From Streptomyces sp. CB01881 (lineage in GTDB: Bacteria > Actinomycetota > Actinomycetes > Streptomycetales > Streptomycetaceae), in contig NZ_CP026498.1 of NCBI RefSeq assembly GCF_002953255.1, positions 10,060,561 through 10,120,737 of the forward strand: 60,177 bases of DNA. The letters are read 5' to 3'. Position numbers and translations under genes: made by a program. Under the pieces are notes generated by a model, which did no database searches, was not told the origin of the DNA, and saw nothing but the letters and a program-made list of their open reading frames with translations. Each line of letters starts with the position of its first letter. The stretch's first letter is position 1. This document shows, one piece after another, positions 16,929-24,652 of the stretch.

Positions 16929-17714
16929 TCAGTGTCCGCCGTTAACGGGCCCGGCGGGCGCCGCGAAGGTGCCTTCGATCCAGTCCGCATCGGTCAGGTA
17001 GCGGCGGTCGTGACCCTCCGCGACGTGCCGCGCGAACGCGGGGTGACCGGCCTCCGCCTGCTCGTGCATCCACGCCACCAGCGCCCGCAGGCGCTCGGCC
17101 GCGACCCGGGGCAGCTCGGCCCGCTCCGCGCCGGACAGCCCGTAGCCGTCCGCGAACAGGGCCAGACGGCGCAGGGCCTCCGGCACCTCCAGCGTGAGCT
17201 CCACCTCGTCCGGAGCGTAGAGCGGCACGAAGCGGTACGCCGTGTAGGCCGCGTCCCAGAGCCGCGGAGCCGGATGTGCGGTGTCGAAGTCGATGAAGGC
17301 GACCGGGAGTTCGTCGCGGAACACCGTGTTGTAGGTGGCCGCGTCGCCGTGGCAGATCACCTCCGCCGGCTCGCGCGCCGGGAAGTACCACACATCGCCC
17401 GGCTCGCGCGCGAAGCCCGCAGTGGCGTCGTGGAGCCGGCGCAGCAGCCGGGCCACCGCCACCAGCGAGGCGTCGCTGCGTACTTGGGGGGCGCCGAAGT
17501 CGTGCCCGACCTCGCCGGGCAGGTACCCGACGATCTCCTCCGCACCGTCCGCGGCCAGCCCGTACGGCCTCGGCGCGCCCGTGAACCCCGTGTCGGCCAG
17601 ATGCGCGAGCAGCCGCTGCACCGTCCCGCTCCATGGCCCGGCCGGGCGGCGCACCCGATCCCCTTCCCGGACCACGTGGTTGACTCCCCCGGCGAGCACT
17701 TCGCGATCTTCCAT
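16929..17714 (-). CDS. APH-family phosphotransferase
   Basis: 261 residues from the ATG at 17714 (MEDREVLAGGVNHVVREGDRVRR). The APH fold shows in LAGGVNHVVREGDRVRRPAGPW, then GYLPGEVGHDF, the catalytic loop VICHGDAATYNTVFRD (HGDxxxxN) and the metal loop AFIDFDTAHPAPRLWDAAYTAYRFVPL. The short nucleotide lobe and HGDAATYN form fit the small actinomycete APH/homoserine-kinase-like group. The substrate is unknown. It shares strand with rox but lies upstream with the repeat array between, so it is probably a separate unit. It is divergent from the MFS exporter. Confidence 0.85.
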   Translation of the reverse strand: MEDREVLAGGVNHVVREGDRVRRPAGPWSGTVQRLLAHLADTGFTGAPRPYGLAADGAEEIVGYLPGEVGHDFGAPQVRSDASLVAVARLLRRLHDATAGFAREPGDVWYFPAREPAEVICHGDAATYNTVFRDELPVAFIDFDTAHPAPRLWDAAYTAYRFVPLYAPDEVELTLEVPEALRRLALFADGYGLSGAERAELPRVAAERLRALVAWMHEQAEAGHPAFARHVAEGHDRRYLTDADWIEGTFAAPAGPVNGGH

Positions 17715-17784
17715 CGGGGCAGGATAACGGCCCCGCCGCGCCCGCCGCGCACGGGAAGTCGGACCGTTCAACCTCCTATTGCGT

Positions 17785-17822
17785 GGCGGGCACTTCCCGC
17801 CTTCGGCATGGTTCCTTTTTTT
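17785..17822 (+). terminator. Hairpin plus T-tract upstream of the MFS gene (possible attenuator)
   Basis: GGCGGG / CCCGCC stem with a CACTT loop (17785-17801), followed 14 bases later by seven T residues (17816-17822). It is the only intrinsic-type T-tract I noticed in the window. It lies in the divergent intergenic region 114 bp before the MFS start, so it cannot be the terminator of a plus-strand gene. Confidence 0.45.
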
Positions 17823-17935
17823 CTGACCTGTCGCCAGTTCATCCCGCCGGCAGTGGTGTTCAGAACGGTGGGGCTCGCAGCGGCGGCCGGGACCGTGCCG
17901 AAGCTGCCGGTGGGGGCGCTGTTAACCTGTTCAGC

Positions 17936-19225
17936 ATGATCGCGAAGAGCGCCGGGCTGCGGATACCCGGCTTAGCGGGCCCCAGCGGCCCCCAGCGTGC
18001 CCTCATCCTCGCGAGCTTCGTCAACCGGGTGGGCAACGGGCTGTTCAACACCGCTTCGGTGCTCTACTTCACGCTGGTGGTGCACCTGCCCGCCGCGCGG
18101 GTCGGGGTCGGCCTCACGGTCGCCGGCCTGGTCGGGCTGCTGGCCGGGATCCCGGCCGGGAACCTGGCCGACCGGTACGGGCCGCGCACGGTCTGGCTGA
18201 CGGCCTTCGCGACGCAGGCCGCGGCGATGGCCGCCTTCGTCTTCATCGACGACTGGATCACGTTCACGCTCATCGCCACCCTGGACCGGCTGGCGGCGAC
18301 GGCGGGCGGCGCCGCAGGCGGTGCGCTCATCGCCCGTGCCGGCGGGGAACGCCCGGCCGCCTTCATGGCGAAGCTCCGCACGTTCGTCAACCTCGGCGTG
18401 GTCCTGGGCACCGCCGGCGCCGCCTTCGCCGTCGCGGTCGACACCCGCGCGGCGTACACCGTGCTCATCCTCGCCAACGCCGCCAGCTTCGCCTGCGCGG
18501 GCCTGATCGCCCTGGGCGGCGTCCCGAACTACCGGCCCCTGCCCCGGCCGGAGGAGCACCGCCGCTGGGCCGTCCTGTCCGACCGGCCGTACGTGTCCTT
18601 CGTCGCGCTCTACGGCGCGATGGGCCTGCAGTACCAGACCGTCTCCCTGCTCCTGCCGATCTGGCTGTCCGCCCACACCGACGCGCCCCGCTGGACCGTG
18701 GCGGCGGTCTCCGCGGTCAACAGCGGGGTCTGCGTGCTGCTCCAGAGCAGGATCGGCTCCCGGGTGGAGACACCGCGCCAGGGCGGCCGGGCGTTCCGCC
18801 TCGCGGGGCTGCTCTTCCTGGTCAGCTGCCCCTTGATGGCCCTGACCGCGGACGTTCCGGCCTGGGTCGCGCCGGGGCTCGCCGTCCTCGCCGTCTGCGT
18901 GCACAGTCTCGGCGAGGTGTGGGAGTCCTCGGGCGGCTACGCGCTCGGCTTCGGTCTCGCCCCCGACCACGCCCAGGGGCAGTACCAGGGCTTCTTCGGC
19001 GTCGGCTTCAACGCCGGCCAGGCCCTGGCCCCGGTGGTCCTCACGACGGCGGTCCTCGGGCTCGGACACGCGGGCTGGCTGCTGCTCGGCGCGTTCTTCG
19101 CGGCCGTGGGCGCGGCGGGCCCGCCGGTGACCGCATGGGCGGAGCGCACCCGGCGCCCGGGCGGCGACACGGCGGGCACAGCAGACAGCCGACCCGACGA
19201 GGCCCCGCTTCCCGAGACCGCGTAG
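17936..19225 (+). CDS. Major facilitator superfamily transporter
   Basis: 429 residues from the ATG at 17936, with about twelve hydrophobic segments. The MFS signature between TM2 and TM3 is AGNLADRYGPRTVWLTAFA, and the N-terminus has FVNRVGNGLFNTASVLYFTLVV. The central loop contains PNYRPLPRPEEHRRWAVLSDRPYVSF; TM9-12 include GFGLAPDHAQGQYQGFFGVGFNAGQALAPVV. This is the layout of actinomycete drug-efflux-like MFS proteins, but the substrate is not predictable. A hairpin with T7 lies upstream and may attenuate transcription. The alpha/beta hydrolase gene follows 44 bp later and is probably co-transcribed. Confidence 0.88.
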   Translation: MIAKSAGLRIPGLAGPSGPQRALILASFVNRVGNGLFNTASVLYFTLVVHLPAARVGVGLTVAGLVGLLAGIPAGNLADRYGPRTVWLTAFATQAAAMAAFVFIDDWITFTLIATLDRLAATAGGAAGGALIARAGGERPAAFMAKLRTFVNLGVVLGTAGAAFAVAVDTRAAYTVLILANAASFACAGLIALGGVPNYRPLPRPEEHRRWAVLSDRPYVSFVALYGAMGLQYQTVSLLLPIWLSAHTDAPRWTVAAVSAVNSGVCVLLQSRIGSRVETPRQGGRAFRLAGLLFLVSCPLMALTADVPAWVAPGLAVLAVCVHSLGEVWESSGGYALGFGLAPDHAQGQYQGFFGVGFNAGQALAPVVLTTAVLGLGHAGWLLLGAFFAAVGAAGPPVTAWAERTRRPGGDTAGTADSRPDEAPLPETA

Positions 19226-19269
19226 TCCTCCGTGGGCCGCCGGCTCCACGCCGCAGAAAGTGAGTGCAG

Positions 19270-20133
19270 ATGCAACCGACGTTCGTACTGGTCCACGGAG
19301 CCTTCGCGAACTCCTTCTCCTTCGCGCCGCTCCAGGCCGAACTCGGCCTCCTCGGCCACCGCTCGGTCGCCGTCGACCTGCCGGGGCACGGGTTCGCCGC
19401 GACGTACCCCCGGGCCTACCAGGCGCCGCAGGACCTCGGCGGGCTCGCCACCGAGCCCGGGGCCATCAAGGGCGTGACGCTCGCCGACAACGCCGCGCAC
19501 CTCATCGGGATACTGGAGCGGGCCAAGCGGAACGGGCCGGTCGTCCTCGTCTCGCACAGCCGCGGCGGCATCACGGCCACGGTCGCGGCCAACCGGCGGC
19601 CCGACCTGATCGACCACATCGTCTACGTCTCCTCCTGGTGCCCCGTCACCCTCGACGTCGGCGCCTACTACGCCGAGCCCGAGATGGCCACGGTCGACGC
19701 CGCGGGGCTGGCCTCGGCGATGGTCGCGAACCCCGCCGAGCTCGGGCTGCTGCGCTCCAACTTCCGCACCGCCGACCCCGGCGTCCTCGCGGCCTTCAAG
19801 GCGGCCTTCCTCGCCGACGGGACGGACGAGGAGTTGTTGGTCTTCCTCAACACCCTCCAGCCCGACGAGAACCTCGACGCCGGCACCTCCGACGACCGGG
19901 CGCAGGCCGACACCTGGGGGCGGATCCCCAGGTCGTACGTCCGGCTGACCGAGGACACCAGCGTGCCGCTCACCATGCAGGACCGGATGATCCGCGAGGG
20001 CGACGCGCTGACGCCGAAGAACCCGTACGACGTCCGCACGCTCACCAGCAGCCACCTGAAGTGGCTGGTCGACCCGGCACCGGCGGCCCGGGTCCTGGGT
20101 GAGATCGCCGCGCTCCTGCCCGCCGGATCGTGA
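19270..20133 (+). CDS. Alpha/beta-fold hydrolase
   Basis: 287 residues from the ATG at 19270; a GTG at 19264 is an alternative. The fold begins with FVLVHGAFANSFSFAPL (oxyanion HG). The nucleophile elbow is VVLVSHSRGGITATVAA with Ser in SHSRG, and the catalytic His is probably in TLTSSHLKWLVDPAPAARVL near the C-terminus. SVAVDLPGHGF is typical. The family includes esterases such as salicylate esterase and hydroxynitrile-lyase-like enzymes. It lies immediately after the MFS exporter, which suggests a pair for detoxification or metabolite handling; that is inference. Confidence 0.88.
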   Translation: MQPTFVLVHGAFANSFSFAPLQAELGLLGHRSVAVDLPGHGFAATYPRAYQAPQDLGGLATEPGAIKGVTLADNAAHLIGILERAKRNGPVVLVSHSRGGITATVAANRRPDLIDHIVYVSSWCPVTLDVGAYYAEPEMATVDAAGLASAMVANPAELGLLRSNFRTADPGVLAAFKAAFLADGTDEELLVFLNTLQPDENLDAGTSDDRAQADTWGRIPRSYVRLTEDTSVPLTMQDRMIREGDALTPKNPYDVRTLTSSHLKWLVDPAPAARVLGEIAALLPAGS

Positions 20134-20276
20134 CCGGAGCCGGATGAGGCCCGAGGGCCGGCCGTCCGCCGCGTGAACTCCGGTGCGGATGGGCGTGCGG
20201 GCGCGAGACGATCATCTCCCGGCAACTCGCAACTCCCCTGGGCGGGATCACCATCTCGCGTCGGTGCCCCGCCCCG

Positions 20277-20329
20277 CCCGCACGTGAGGACCCCCGCCCG
20301 GCAGCCGGTCGGGGGTCCTCACGTGCGGG
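20277..20329. terminator. Strong bidirectional terminator
   Basis: Perfect 20-bp stem starting CCCGCACGTGAGGACC and ending GGTCCTCACGTGCGGG, with a 13-base loop. It separates the hydrolase gene from the convergent DUF397 gene. Confidence 0.9.
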
Positions 20330-20334
20330 CCGGG

Positions 20335-20541
20335 TCAGACAGCGCCGAACTCGCCGGCCTGGACGCCGGCGACGAACGACTGCCAGGCGGCGCGGGGGAA
20401 GACGAGTGCGGGGCCCTCGGGATCCTTGGAGTCGCGGACGGGGACGGCACCCGGGAAGCTCGCGGAGACCTCCACGCACTGACCACCGTTGTCGGAGTAC
20501 GACGACTTGGCCCAGGACGCGCCGGACAGGTCAGAGTTCAT
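20335..20541 (-). CDS. DUF397 protein (WhiJ-associated small protein)
   Basis: 68 residues: MNSDLSGASWAKSSYSDNGGQCVEVS... PVRDSKDPEGPALVFPRAAWQSFVAGVQAGEF. This is the full DUF397 signature (WxKSSYSxxxGxCVEV, RDSKdP, W..F). DUF397 proteins are paired with XRE/DUF5753 regulators throughout Streptomyces (the whiJ/abaA-type modules) and are thought to antagonise or modulate them. Its ATG overlaps the stop of the upstream XRE gene by four bases, so translation is coupled. Confidence 0.95.
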   Translation of the reverse strand: MNSDLSGASWAKSSYSDNGGQCVEVSASFPGAVPVRDSKDPEGPALVFPRAAWQSFVAGVQAGEFGAV

Positions 20542-21368
20542 GGGGCTAGCTCCTTCCGAGCCTTGTGGATCAGTGCCAGGGAGGCCGCCTTGGGCAGCGC
20601 TTCCACCACCAGTTGATCGTACTCTCTCTCCCAGGCCACGACCGTTTCGCGGGCTCGTTCGAGATGACCGCGAGCATGTGATTCGGCGTAACCGACGACC
20701 GTGCCATCAGGGAGATCCAGCAGGGTCACCGGCATTTTGAACGGCAGGTTCTCCCCCAGATGGAACGGCGCCACCTGGAGGGTGACGTTCGGCCGGGCCG
20801 CCAAGTCCGCGATGTGTTCCAACTGTTCGAGCATGACGGCCTGTCCGCCGATGGGCCGGACCAGGCAGCTTTCGTCCAGCACGGCATGGATCAGCGGAGG
20901 CTTCTTCCTGTCGAGCACGCGCTGACGCGCAGCCAGGAACTCCACTCGCTGCTCCGCCGCGGACTGCGTGATCGCCCCGCGCTCGACGGCCGCGTACGCC
21001 AGCGCCTCGGCATACCCGGGCACCTGGAACAACCCGGTGACGATCGTCAACGCGAACTCGCGCAGACGCCGGCACCGCGCCTCTGCGTCCGCGAACTCCG
21101 GGAAGCCCTCCAGCAGGCTGGCCTTCGAGTACCGGCACCAGAGTTCATGGAAGGTCCCACCGGTTTCGAACACCTCATCGGCTTTAACCGCGAAGTTAGA
21201 AGTTACGGCCTTCTTCGCTCTTTCGACGTACGACACCATCGCGTTGGAGTAACCCATCCGCCGCCCGAGCTCGGTCTGCGACCATCGCATGGCCCGGCGC
21301 GACCTGCGAAGTTCCGCACCGAAGCGGACGAGTGCTGATGAGCTTGCGTCAGATTCGCTGTGCTTCAT
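20538..21368 (-). CDS. XRE-family regulator with DUF5753 (WhiJ-like)
   Basis: 276 residues from the ATG at 21368, which has GGGGG seven bases upstream; an in-frame ATG at 21383 is an alternative. The N-terminal HTH is FGAELRRSRRAMRWSQTELGRRMGYSNAMVSYVER. The DUF5753 ligand-type domain follows (ALTIVTGLFQVPGYAEALAYA, AEQRVEFLAARQRVLDRKKPP, HAVLDESCLVRPIGG, QLEHIADLAARPNVTLQVAPF, YAESHARGHLE). Such pairs control development and antibiotic production in Streptomyces. The divergent gap to 21495 contains an inverted repeat likely to be its operator. Confidence 0.93.
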   Translation of the reverse strand: MKHSESDASSSALVRFGAELRRSRRAMRWSQTELGRRMGYSNAMVSYVERAKKAVTSNFAVKADEVFETGGTFHELWCRYSKASLLEGFPEFADAEARCRRLREFALTIVTGLFQVPGYAEALAYAAVERGAITQSAAEQRVEFLAARQRVLDRKKPPLIHAVLDESCLVRPIGGQAVMLEQLEHIADLAARPNVTLQVAPFHLGENLPFKMPVTLLDLPDGTVVGYAESHARGHLERARETVVAWEREYDQLVVEALPKAASLALIHKARKELAP

Positions 21369-21410
21369 GGTCGTTGCCCCCATTTAACCAGACGGAACGT
21401 TCAAGGTTAG

Positions 21411-21438
21411 ACCCCTGGCCATCGTAGGCCAGTGGGGT
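21411..21438. promoter_or_regulatory. Inverted repeat in the WhiJ-like divergent promoter region
   Basis: ACCCCTGGCC at 21411-21420 pairs with GGCCAGTGGGGT at 21427-21438 around ATCGTA, with a two-base bulge. It lies midway between the divergent XRE and small-protein genes and is a candidate operator. Confidence 0.5.
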
Positions 21439-21494
21439 CACCATGGCTACACCGGGTAAGAGATCCGGAACCCAGAGCTACCATCGGAGCCAAC

Positions 21495-21749
21495 GTGTCC
21501 AGCTGCCCCCGCATGCCCGTCTACACGCCCAAGGTCGGCGAAATCGTCCGCGACCTCGCCCACCGGACCGCCGACGGGGAGCCCGCCGAGGGCGTCCACA
21601 TGGAAACCCTCGCCGGCCTCGCCTACCTCCGGCCCGTCGGCGGCGGCTGCGAGTGGACCACCAAACCCGAACACGTCCAGCGGCTCGACCACCCTCACGA
21701 CGTCACCGTCCAGCACCCCGGCAGGCCCCGCGCGCACGACGTCGCGTGA
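21495..21749 (+). CDS. Small hypothetical protein of the WhiJ-like locus
   Basis: 84 residues from a GTG at 21495 with GGAG five bases upstream (VSSCPRMPVYTPKVGEIVRDLAHRT). An ATG at 21513 is possible but lacks a ribosome site. The core VYTPKVGEIVRDLAHRTADGEPAEGVHMETLAGLAYLRPVGGGCEWTTKPEHVQRL reads as a small beta-rich domain that recurs next to XRE/DUF397 pairs in Streptomyces, as I recall it. Function is unknown. Its stop overlaps the GTG of the next frame. Confidence 0.7.
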   Translation: MSSCPRMPVYTPKVGEIVRDLAHRTADGEPAEGVHMETLAGLAYLRPVGGGCEWTTKPEHVQRLDHPHDVTVQHPGRPRAHDVA

Positions 21750-22354
21750 GCCCAACCCTCAGGCTCCTGACGACGGTCCTCGCCGTGCCCGCCCTCAGCA
21801 GCGGCACCGCCGCACTCGCCTGCCGACTGATCCGCGACGGGCCCCTGGCCCCGCGCCTTCTCGTCTTCGGCCTGATCCTCGCCACCGGCCTGACCGTCGG
21901 CCTCCCCACCTGCTACTCCCTCCTGCCGGCCACACCCGACCCCTCCCCTCGGAGCCCGACGTGCTGTACCCCCTCCCCGACATCCTCACCAACCCGCCCC
22001 GCCGCCGGCTCGACCACCAGGCGCTCGTCCTCAACTCCGACGGCGCCGTCCTCCTCCTCGAAACCACCCTCCGCAACGGCCACACCCTCCCCGGCGGCAG
22101 CGCCGAACGCAACGAACTCCCCCACCTCGCCGCCCGCCGCCACACCGAGACCCAGACCGGCCTCGTCCTCCCCCTGCGCACCCTCCTCGCCGCCGACCAC
22201 ACCGACGAACAACTCCTCCCCGAGGCTGTTCACTTCGTCTACTGGGGCGGCCGCCTCACCCGCGCCCAGGAGACCACCCTCACCCGCCACCGACCGCCCG
22301 ACCACGTCCTCGGCCTGCACTGGGTCCCCGACACCCGCCTCGCCGACGTCATGA
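21746..22354 (+). CDS. Doubtful small membrane ORF overlapping the Nudix-like gene
   Basis: From the GTG at 21746, overlapping the previous stop by four bases, the first ~70 residues read as two hydrophobic segments (LRLLTTVLAVPALSSGTAALACRLI and RLLVFGLILATGLTVGLPTCYSLL). After about 21950 the frame becomes a Ser/Thr/Pro shadow of the Nudix-like gene and only stops at 22354. Either the membrane peptide is real with a long meaningless tail, or an indel has removed its true stop. Only the first 200 bp deserve attention. Confidence 0.3.
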   Translation: MSPTLRLLTTVLAVPALSSGTAALACRLIRDGPLAPRLLVFGLILATGLTVGLPTCYSLLPATPDPSPRSPTCCTPSPTSSPTRPAAGSTTRRSSSTPTAPSSSSKPPSATATPSPAAAPNATNSPTSPPAATPRPRPASSSPCAPSSPPTTPTNNSSPRLFTSSTGAAASPAPRRPPSPATDRPTTSSACTGSPTPASPTS

Positions 22355-22449
22355 CCACCGGACAGCACCGCCGCGTCACCCAGGCCCTCACCGCCCTCGC
22401 CCGCGGCGCCCACCTCCCCTTCCTCCTCCGCGGCATCCCCGCCCGCTAG
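21961..22449 (+). CDS. Nudix-fold protein with degenerate Nudix box
   Basis: 162 residues from a GTG at 21961 with GGAG six bases upstream. The fold begins LDHQALVLNSDGAVLLLETTLRNGHTLPGG, as in Nudix hydrolases. The box that follows is GGSAERNELPHLAARRHTETQTGL instead of Gx5Ex7REUxEExGU: the three catalytic glutamates of REUxEE are replaced by His, Thr and Gln. Hydrolysis is therefore doubtful; nucleotide binding or sensing is possible. It belongs to the plus-strand arm of the WhiJ-like locus. Confidence 0.75.
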   Translation: MLYPLPDILTNPPRRRLDHQALVLNSDGAVLLLETTLRNGHTLPGGSAERNELPHLAARRHTETQTGLVLPLRTLLAADHTDEQLLPEAVHFVYWGGRLTRAQETTLTRHRPPDHVLGLHWVPDTRLADVMTTGQHRRVTQALTALARGAHLPFLLRGIPAR

Positions 22450-22689
22450 TGCCCATCAGGCAACGTTCGCCCTGTTGTTCACCGCTCTGCGCGGCTACGC
22501 CCTGCGCCGCTACGCCCTCGACGGCACCGACCACGCCGGCCGCAGGGAGCAGGGCAGCGTGATCCGGCGGAACAGACGCCGACGAACGGCTACGCGACGT
22601 CGTGGCCCAGGGCGGACGTCGCCTGATGCCGCGCCAGTCAGGGCCTGTCCCAAAGTCCGGCCCAGGTGGCCCTGTGGCAAGATCGCGGG

Positions 22690-23103
22690 ATGCTACGACT
22701 CACCGACTTCATTATCGACTGCCCGGACACGATGAAGCTGGCAGCCTTCTACTCCGAGGTGACGGGGCTCCCGGTCAAGGAGAGCAGTAACGAGCACTGG
22801 GCCGGCATCCAGTTCGGCGGGATCGAACTGGCCTTCATCCAGGTGGAGGACTACCGCGCCCCGCAGTGGCCCGACAGCGAGCACCCCAAGCAGTTCCACC
22901 TCGACTTCGAGGTCGACGACATCGAGGCCGAGCAGCACCGCGTCCTTGCTCTCGGCGCGACCCTGCAGCGGGACTGCATCGAACCCGACGGCTACGGCTT
23001 CCGCGTCTACACCGACCCCATTGGCCACCCCTTCTGCCTCTGCCGCAACAAGGGTGTCATCTGGACCGATCAGGGCCCCGTCTGGCCCAAGCACGACCAG
23101 TAG
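22690..23103 (+). CDS. VOC (glyoxalase/bleomycin-resistance) family protein
   Basis: 137 residues from the ATG at 22690 (MLRLTDFIIDCPDTMKLAAFYSEVTGLPVK); a GTG at 22666 would add eight unconvincing residues. The two beta-alpha-beta-beta-beta modules are visible, with FHLDFEVDDIEAEQHRVLALGATL and the terminal YTDPIGHPFCLCRNKG. The typical metal or ligand positions are His in FHLDFEV and the D in DPIGHPFCL. Members bind or modify small molecules, or sequester antibiotics. The 240 bp upstream contain no recognisable gene. Confidence 0.85.
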   Translation: MLRLTDFIIDCPDTMKLAAFYSEVTGLPVKESSNEHWAGIQFGGIELAFIQVEDYRAPQWPDSEHPKQFHLDFEVDDIEAEQHRVLALGATLQRDCIEPDGYGFRVYTDPIGHPFCLCRNKGVIWTDQGPVWPKHDQ

Positions 23104-23300
23104 GCCGTGTTTCGAATTGACTGCTCCCCCGCCTGAGGGCGGGGGATTCCGCCTTCGTCTGGGGGATTTCTGACTCGGGCTGCATGGTGGCCCTGCGGAC
23201 CACCGCGCCTGACGCCCTCAACGTCAGCCGGGTACGAGTCCAGCCCGGATGACCATCACGTGTGCGGAGTTCTTGTCCCTGGGGGAGGAGACTCCGCACG
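23104..23300 (-). ncRNA. Candidate omega-RNA (TnpB guide) region
   Basis: In TnpB elements the guide RNA is made from the 3' end of tnpB and the adjoining right end, with the guide taken from flanking DNA. Here that is the minus strand from within the tnpB 3' end down through the hairpin at 23126-23145. The boundary and existence are inferred from position only. Confidence 0.4.
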
Positions 23301-24405
23301 CGGTGCAGGTGTAGGTGCGCATTCCCAGCGGCAGTGCATGCTTGGCTCTCGTCATGCAGTGCGCGCAGTCCATCGTGGTGTGCGCGGGGTGTACGAGCCG
23401 GACGTCTCGTCCGTGCTTGCGGCCCATCTCGATCAGGGCGCGCTTGGTCACGCCGATGGCGGCGTCGGCGGCTTTCCTGGCCATGGTGGTCTTGGCGAGG
23501 AACTTCGGCTTGAAGTCTTCGACGGCTATCGCGTCGTGGTCGCGGACCACGGCCTTGGCCCACTTGCGGGCGGTGTCCTGGCGCTGGTCGGCGACCTTGC
23601 AGTGCAGCTTCGCCGCCTGGCGCTGCGCCCGGCGGTAGCCCTTGGATGCGGACTTGCCCTTCGGGGGCCTGCGCCGGGCCATGCGCCGCTGGTACTTGGC
23701 CAGCGCCGCGGCGGCGTTCCTGCCGTGTTCGGGGTGCGGGAGGTCATGCGCGTCACTGGTGGTGGTCGCAGTCTCCTTGACGCCCCAGTCGATGCCGATC
23801 ACACGTCCGGTCGCGGGCAGCACTTCGGTGGTGGCGGCGACGACGAACGACGCCCACCAGTGCCCTACCGCGTCCCGGTACACGCGCACGCTCGACGGCA
23901 CGGACGGAAGGTCGCGCGACCACACCACTGTCAGCGCGATGCCGCCCGCCAGGTGCAGGCGGCCGTCCTTGAATCGGAAGCCGCGCTGCGTGTAGTTCAG
24001 GCTCGGCAGAGCCTCACGCTTATTCTTCGGCTTCGGCATACCGGAGCGCCGACGCGGGGGCAGCTTCGCCTTGATGTCCTTCAACGCCTTCGCGCGAGAC
24101 TTGGCGAAGTCCCGGATGATCTGCTGCTGGGGAACCGACGCGCCATCGCGCAGCCATGACATGGCGGCACGGGCCTCGGTCAGCATCTTGTCGAGCTGAG
24201 CCGGGCCGCACGTTACCTTGGCCGCGCCGTCGGGGCAGGTCCGGTTGAACACGCCGGCCTTACGGGACTGGTGGACACACTCGTTCCAGATCCACCGGCA
24301 CCGGCCCCATTCGGCTTCAAGGGCTGCGAGCGCGGTGGACGACACGCGCAGGCGGTAGGTGTACCGGGCGTGGCCGGTCTCCCCCACAATCTGTGGTGTC
24401 GTCAT
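23224..24405 (-). CDS. tnpB: TnpB, RNA-guided nuclease of IS605 type
   Basis: 393 residues from the ATG at 24405. The N-terminal helical/OrfB part (YTYRLRVSSTALAALEAEWGRCRWIWNECV) is followed by a Lys/Arg-rich RNA-binding region. The RuvC triad is intact: Asp206 in VIGIDWGVKET, Glu296 in IAVEDFKPKFL, and Asp377 in SPRDKNSAHVMVIRAG. The zinc ribbon has MDCAHC and CTACG. Length is normal and no stop or frameshift is seen, so the nuclease looks active. Its start lies 28 bp from a divergent RHH gene with a palindrome between them. Confidence 0.92.
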   Translation of the reverse strand: MTTPQIVGETGHARYTYRLRVSSTALAALEAEWGRCRWIWNECVHQSRKAGVFNRTCPDGAAKVTCGPAQLDKMLTEARAAMSWLRDGASVPQQQIIRDFAKSRAKALKDIKAKLPPRRRSGMPKPKNKREALPSLNYTQRGFRFKDGRLHLAGGIALTVVWSRDLPSVPSSVRVYRDAVGHWWASFVVAATTEVLPATGRVIGIDWGVKETATTTSDAHDLPHPEHGRNAAAALAKYQRRMARRRPPKGKSASKGYRRAQRQAAKLHCKVADQRQDTARKWAKAVVRDHDAIAVEDFKPKFLAKTTMARKAADAAIGVTKRALIEMGRKHGRDVRLVHPAHTTMDCAHCMTRAKHALPLGMRTYTCTACGVSSPRDKNSAHVMVIRAGLVPG

Positions 24406-24411
24406 GGTGTC

Positions 24412-24427
24412 ATCCTAGCAATAGGAT
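24412..24427. promoter_or_regulatory. Palindromic operator between tnpB and the RHH gene
   Basis: ATCCTA-GCAA-TAGGAT is a perfect 6-bp inverted repeat filling most of the 28-bp gap between two divergent starts. Spacing and symmetry suit a ribbon-helix-helix dimer pair. Confidence 0.6.
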
Positions 24428-24433
24428 TGAGGC

Positions 24434-24652
24434 ATGAATCAAGAAGCGCGCATCACGCTACGACTCCCCACCGACACCCACACCTGGCTGACCTCCCAGG
24501 CCAAGCGTGAGCGGAGGTCTCTCAACTCACAGATCGTCCACCTGCTGGAGGTCGCTCGCGGCTCCGCCTCTTCCGATACGCCGTATCGCCTTGACGGCGA
24601 TACGGCTACCTCCGACCCGCTACGCGGGAAGCCGGATTCCTCCCCGGCCTGA
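24434..24652 (+). CDS. Arc-like ribbon-helix-helix DNA-binding protein
   Basis: 72 residues from the ATG at 24434 with TTGAGG upstream. The first ~45 residues form a classic Arc/CopG-type RHH: a beta strand ARITLRLPTDTHTWL, then helices SQAKRERRSLNSQIVHLLEVAR. The remaining residues are encoded by the hairpin-rich element end (24581-24661) and are probably unstructured. The gene lies inside the element where tnpA would normally be and points away from tnpB. Repression of tnpB and of itself through the palindrome at 24412-24427 is the simplest role; that is inference. Confidence 0.8.
   Translation: MNQEARITLRLPTDTHTWLTSQAKRERRSLNSQIVHLLEVARGSASSDTPYRLDGDTATSDPLRGKPDSSPA

Noticed and set aside
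21746..22354. 202-residue membrane protein
   Set aside because: Only the first ~70 residues are plausible; the rest is a shadow of the Nudix-like gene. Kept as a low-confidence feature only.
22450..22689. Insertion-sequence remnant with GGGCCTGTCCCAAAGTCC end
   Set aside because: No transposase fragment or matching inverted end could be found; nothing definite in this stretch.
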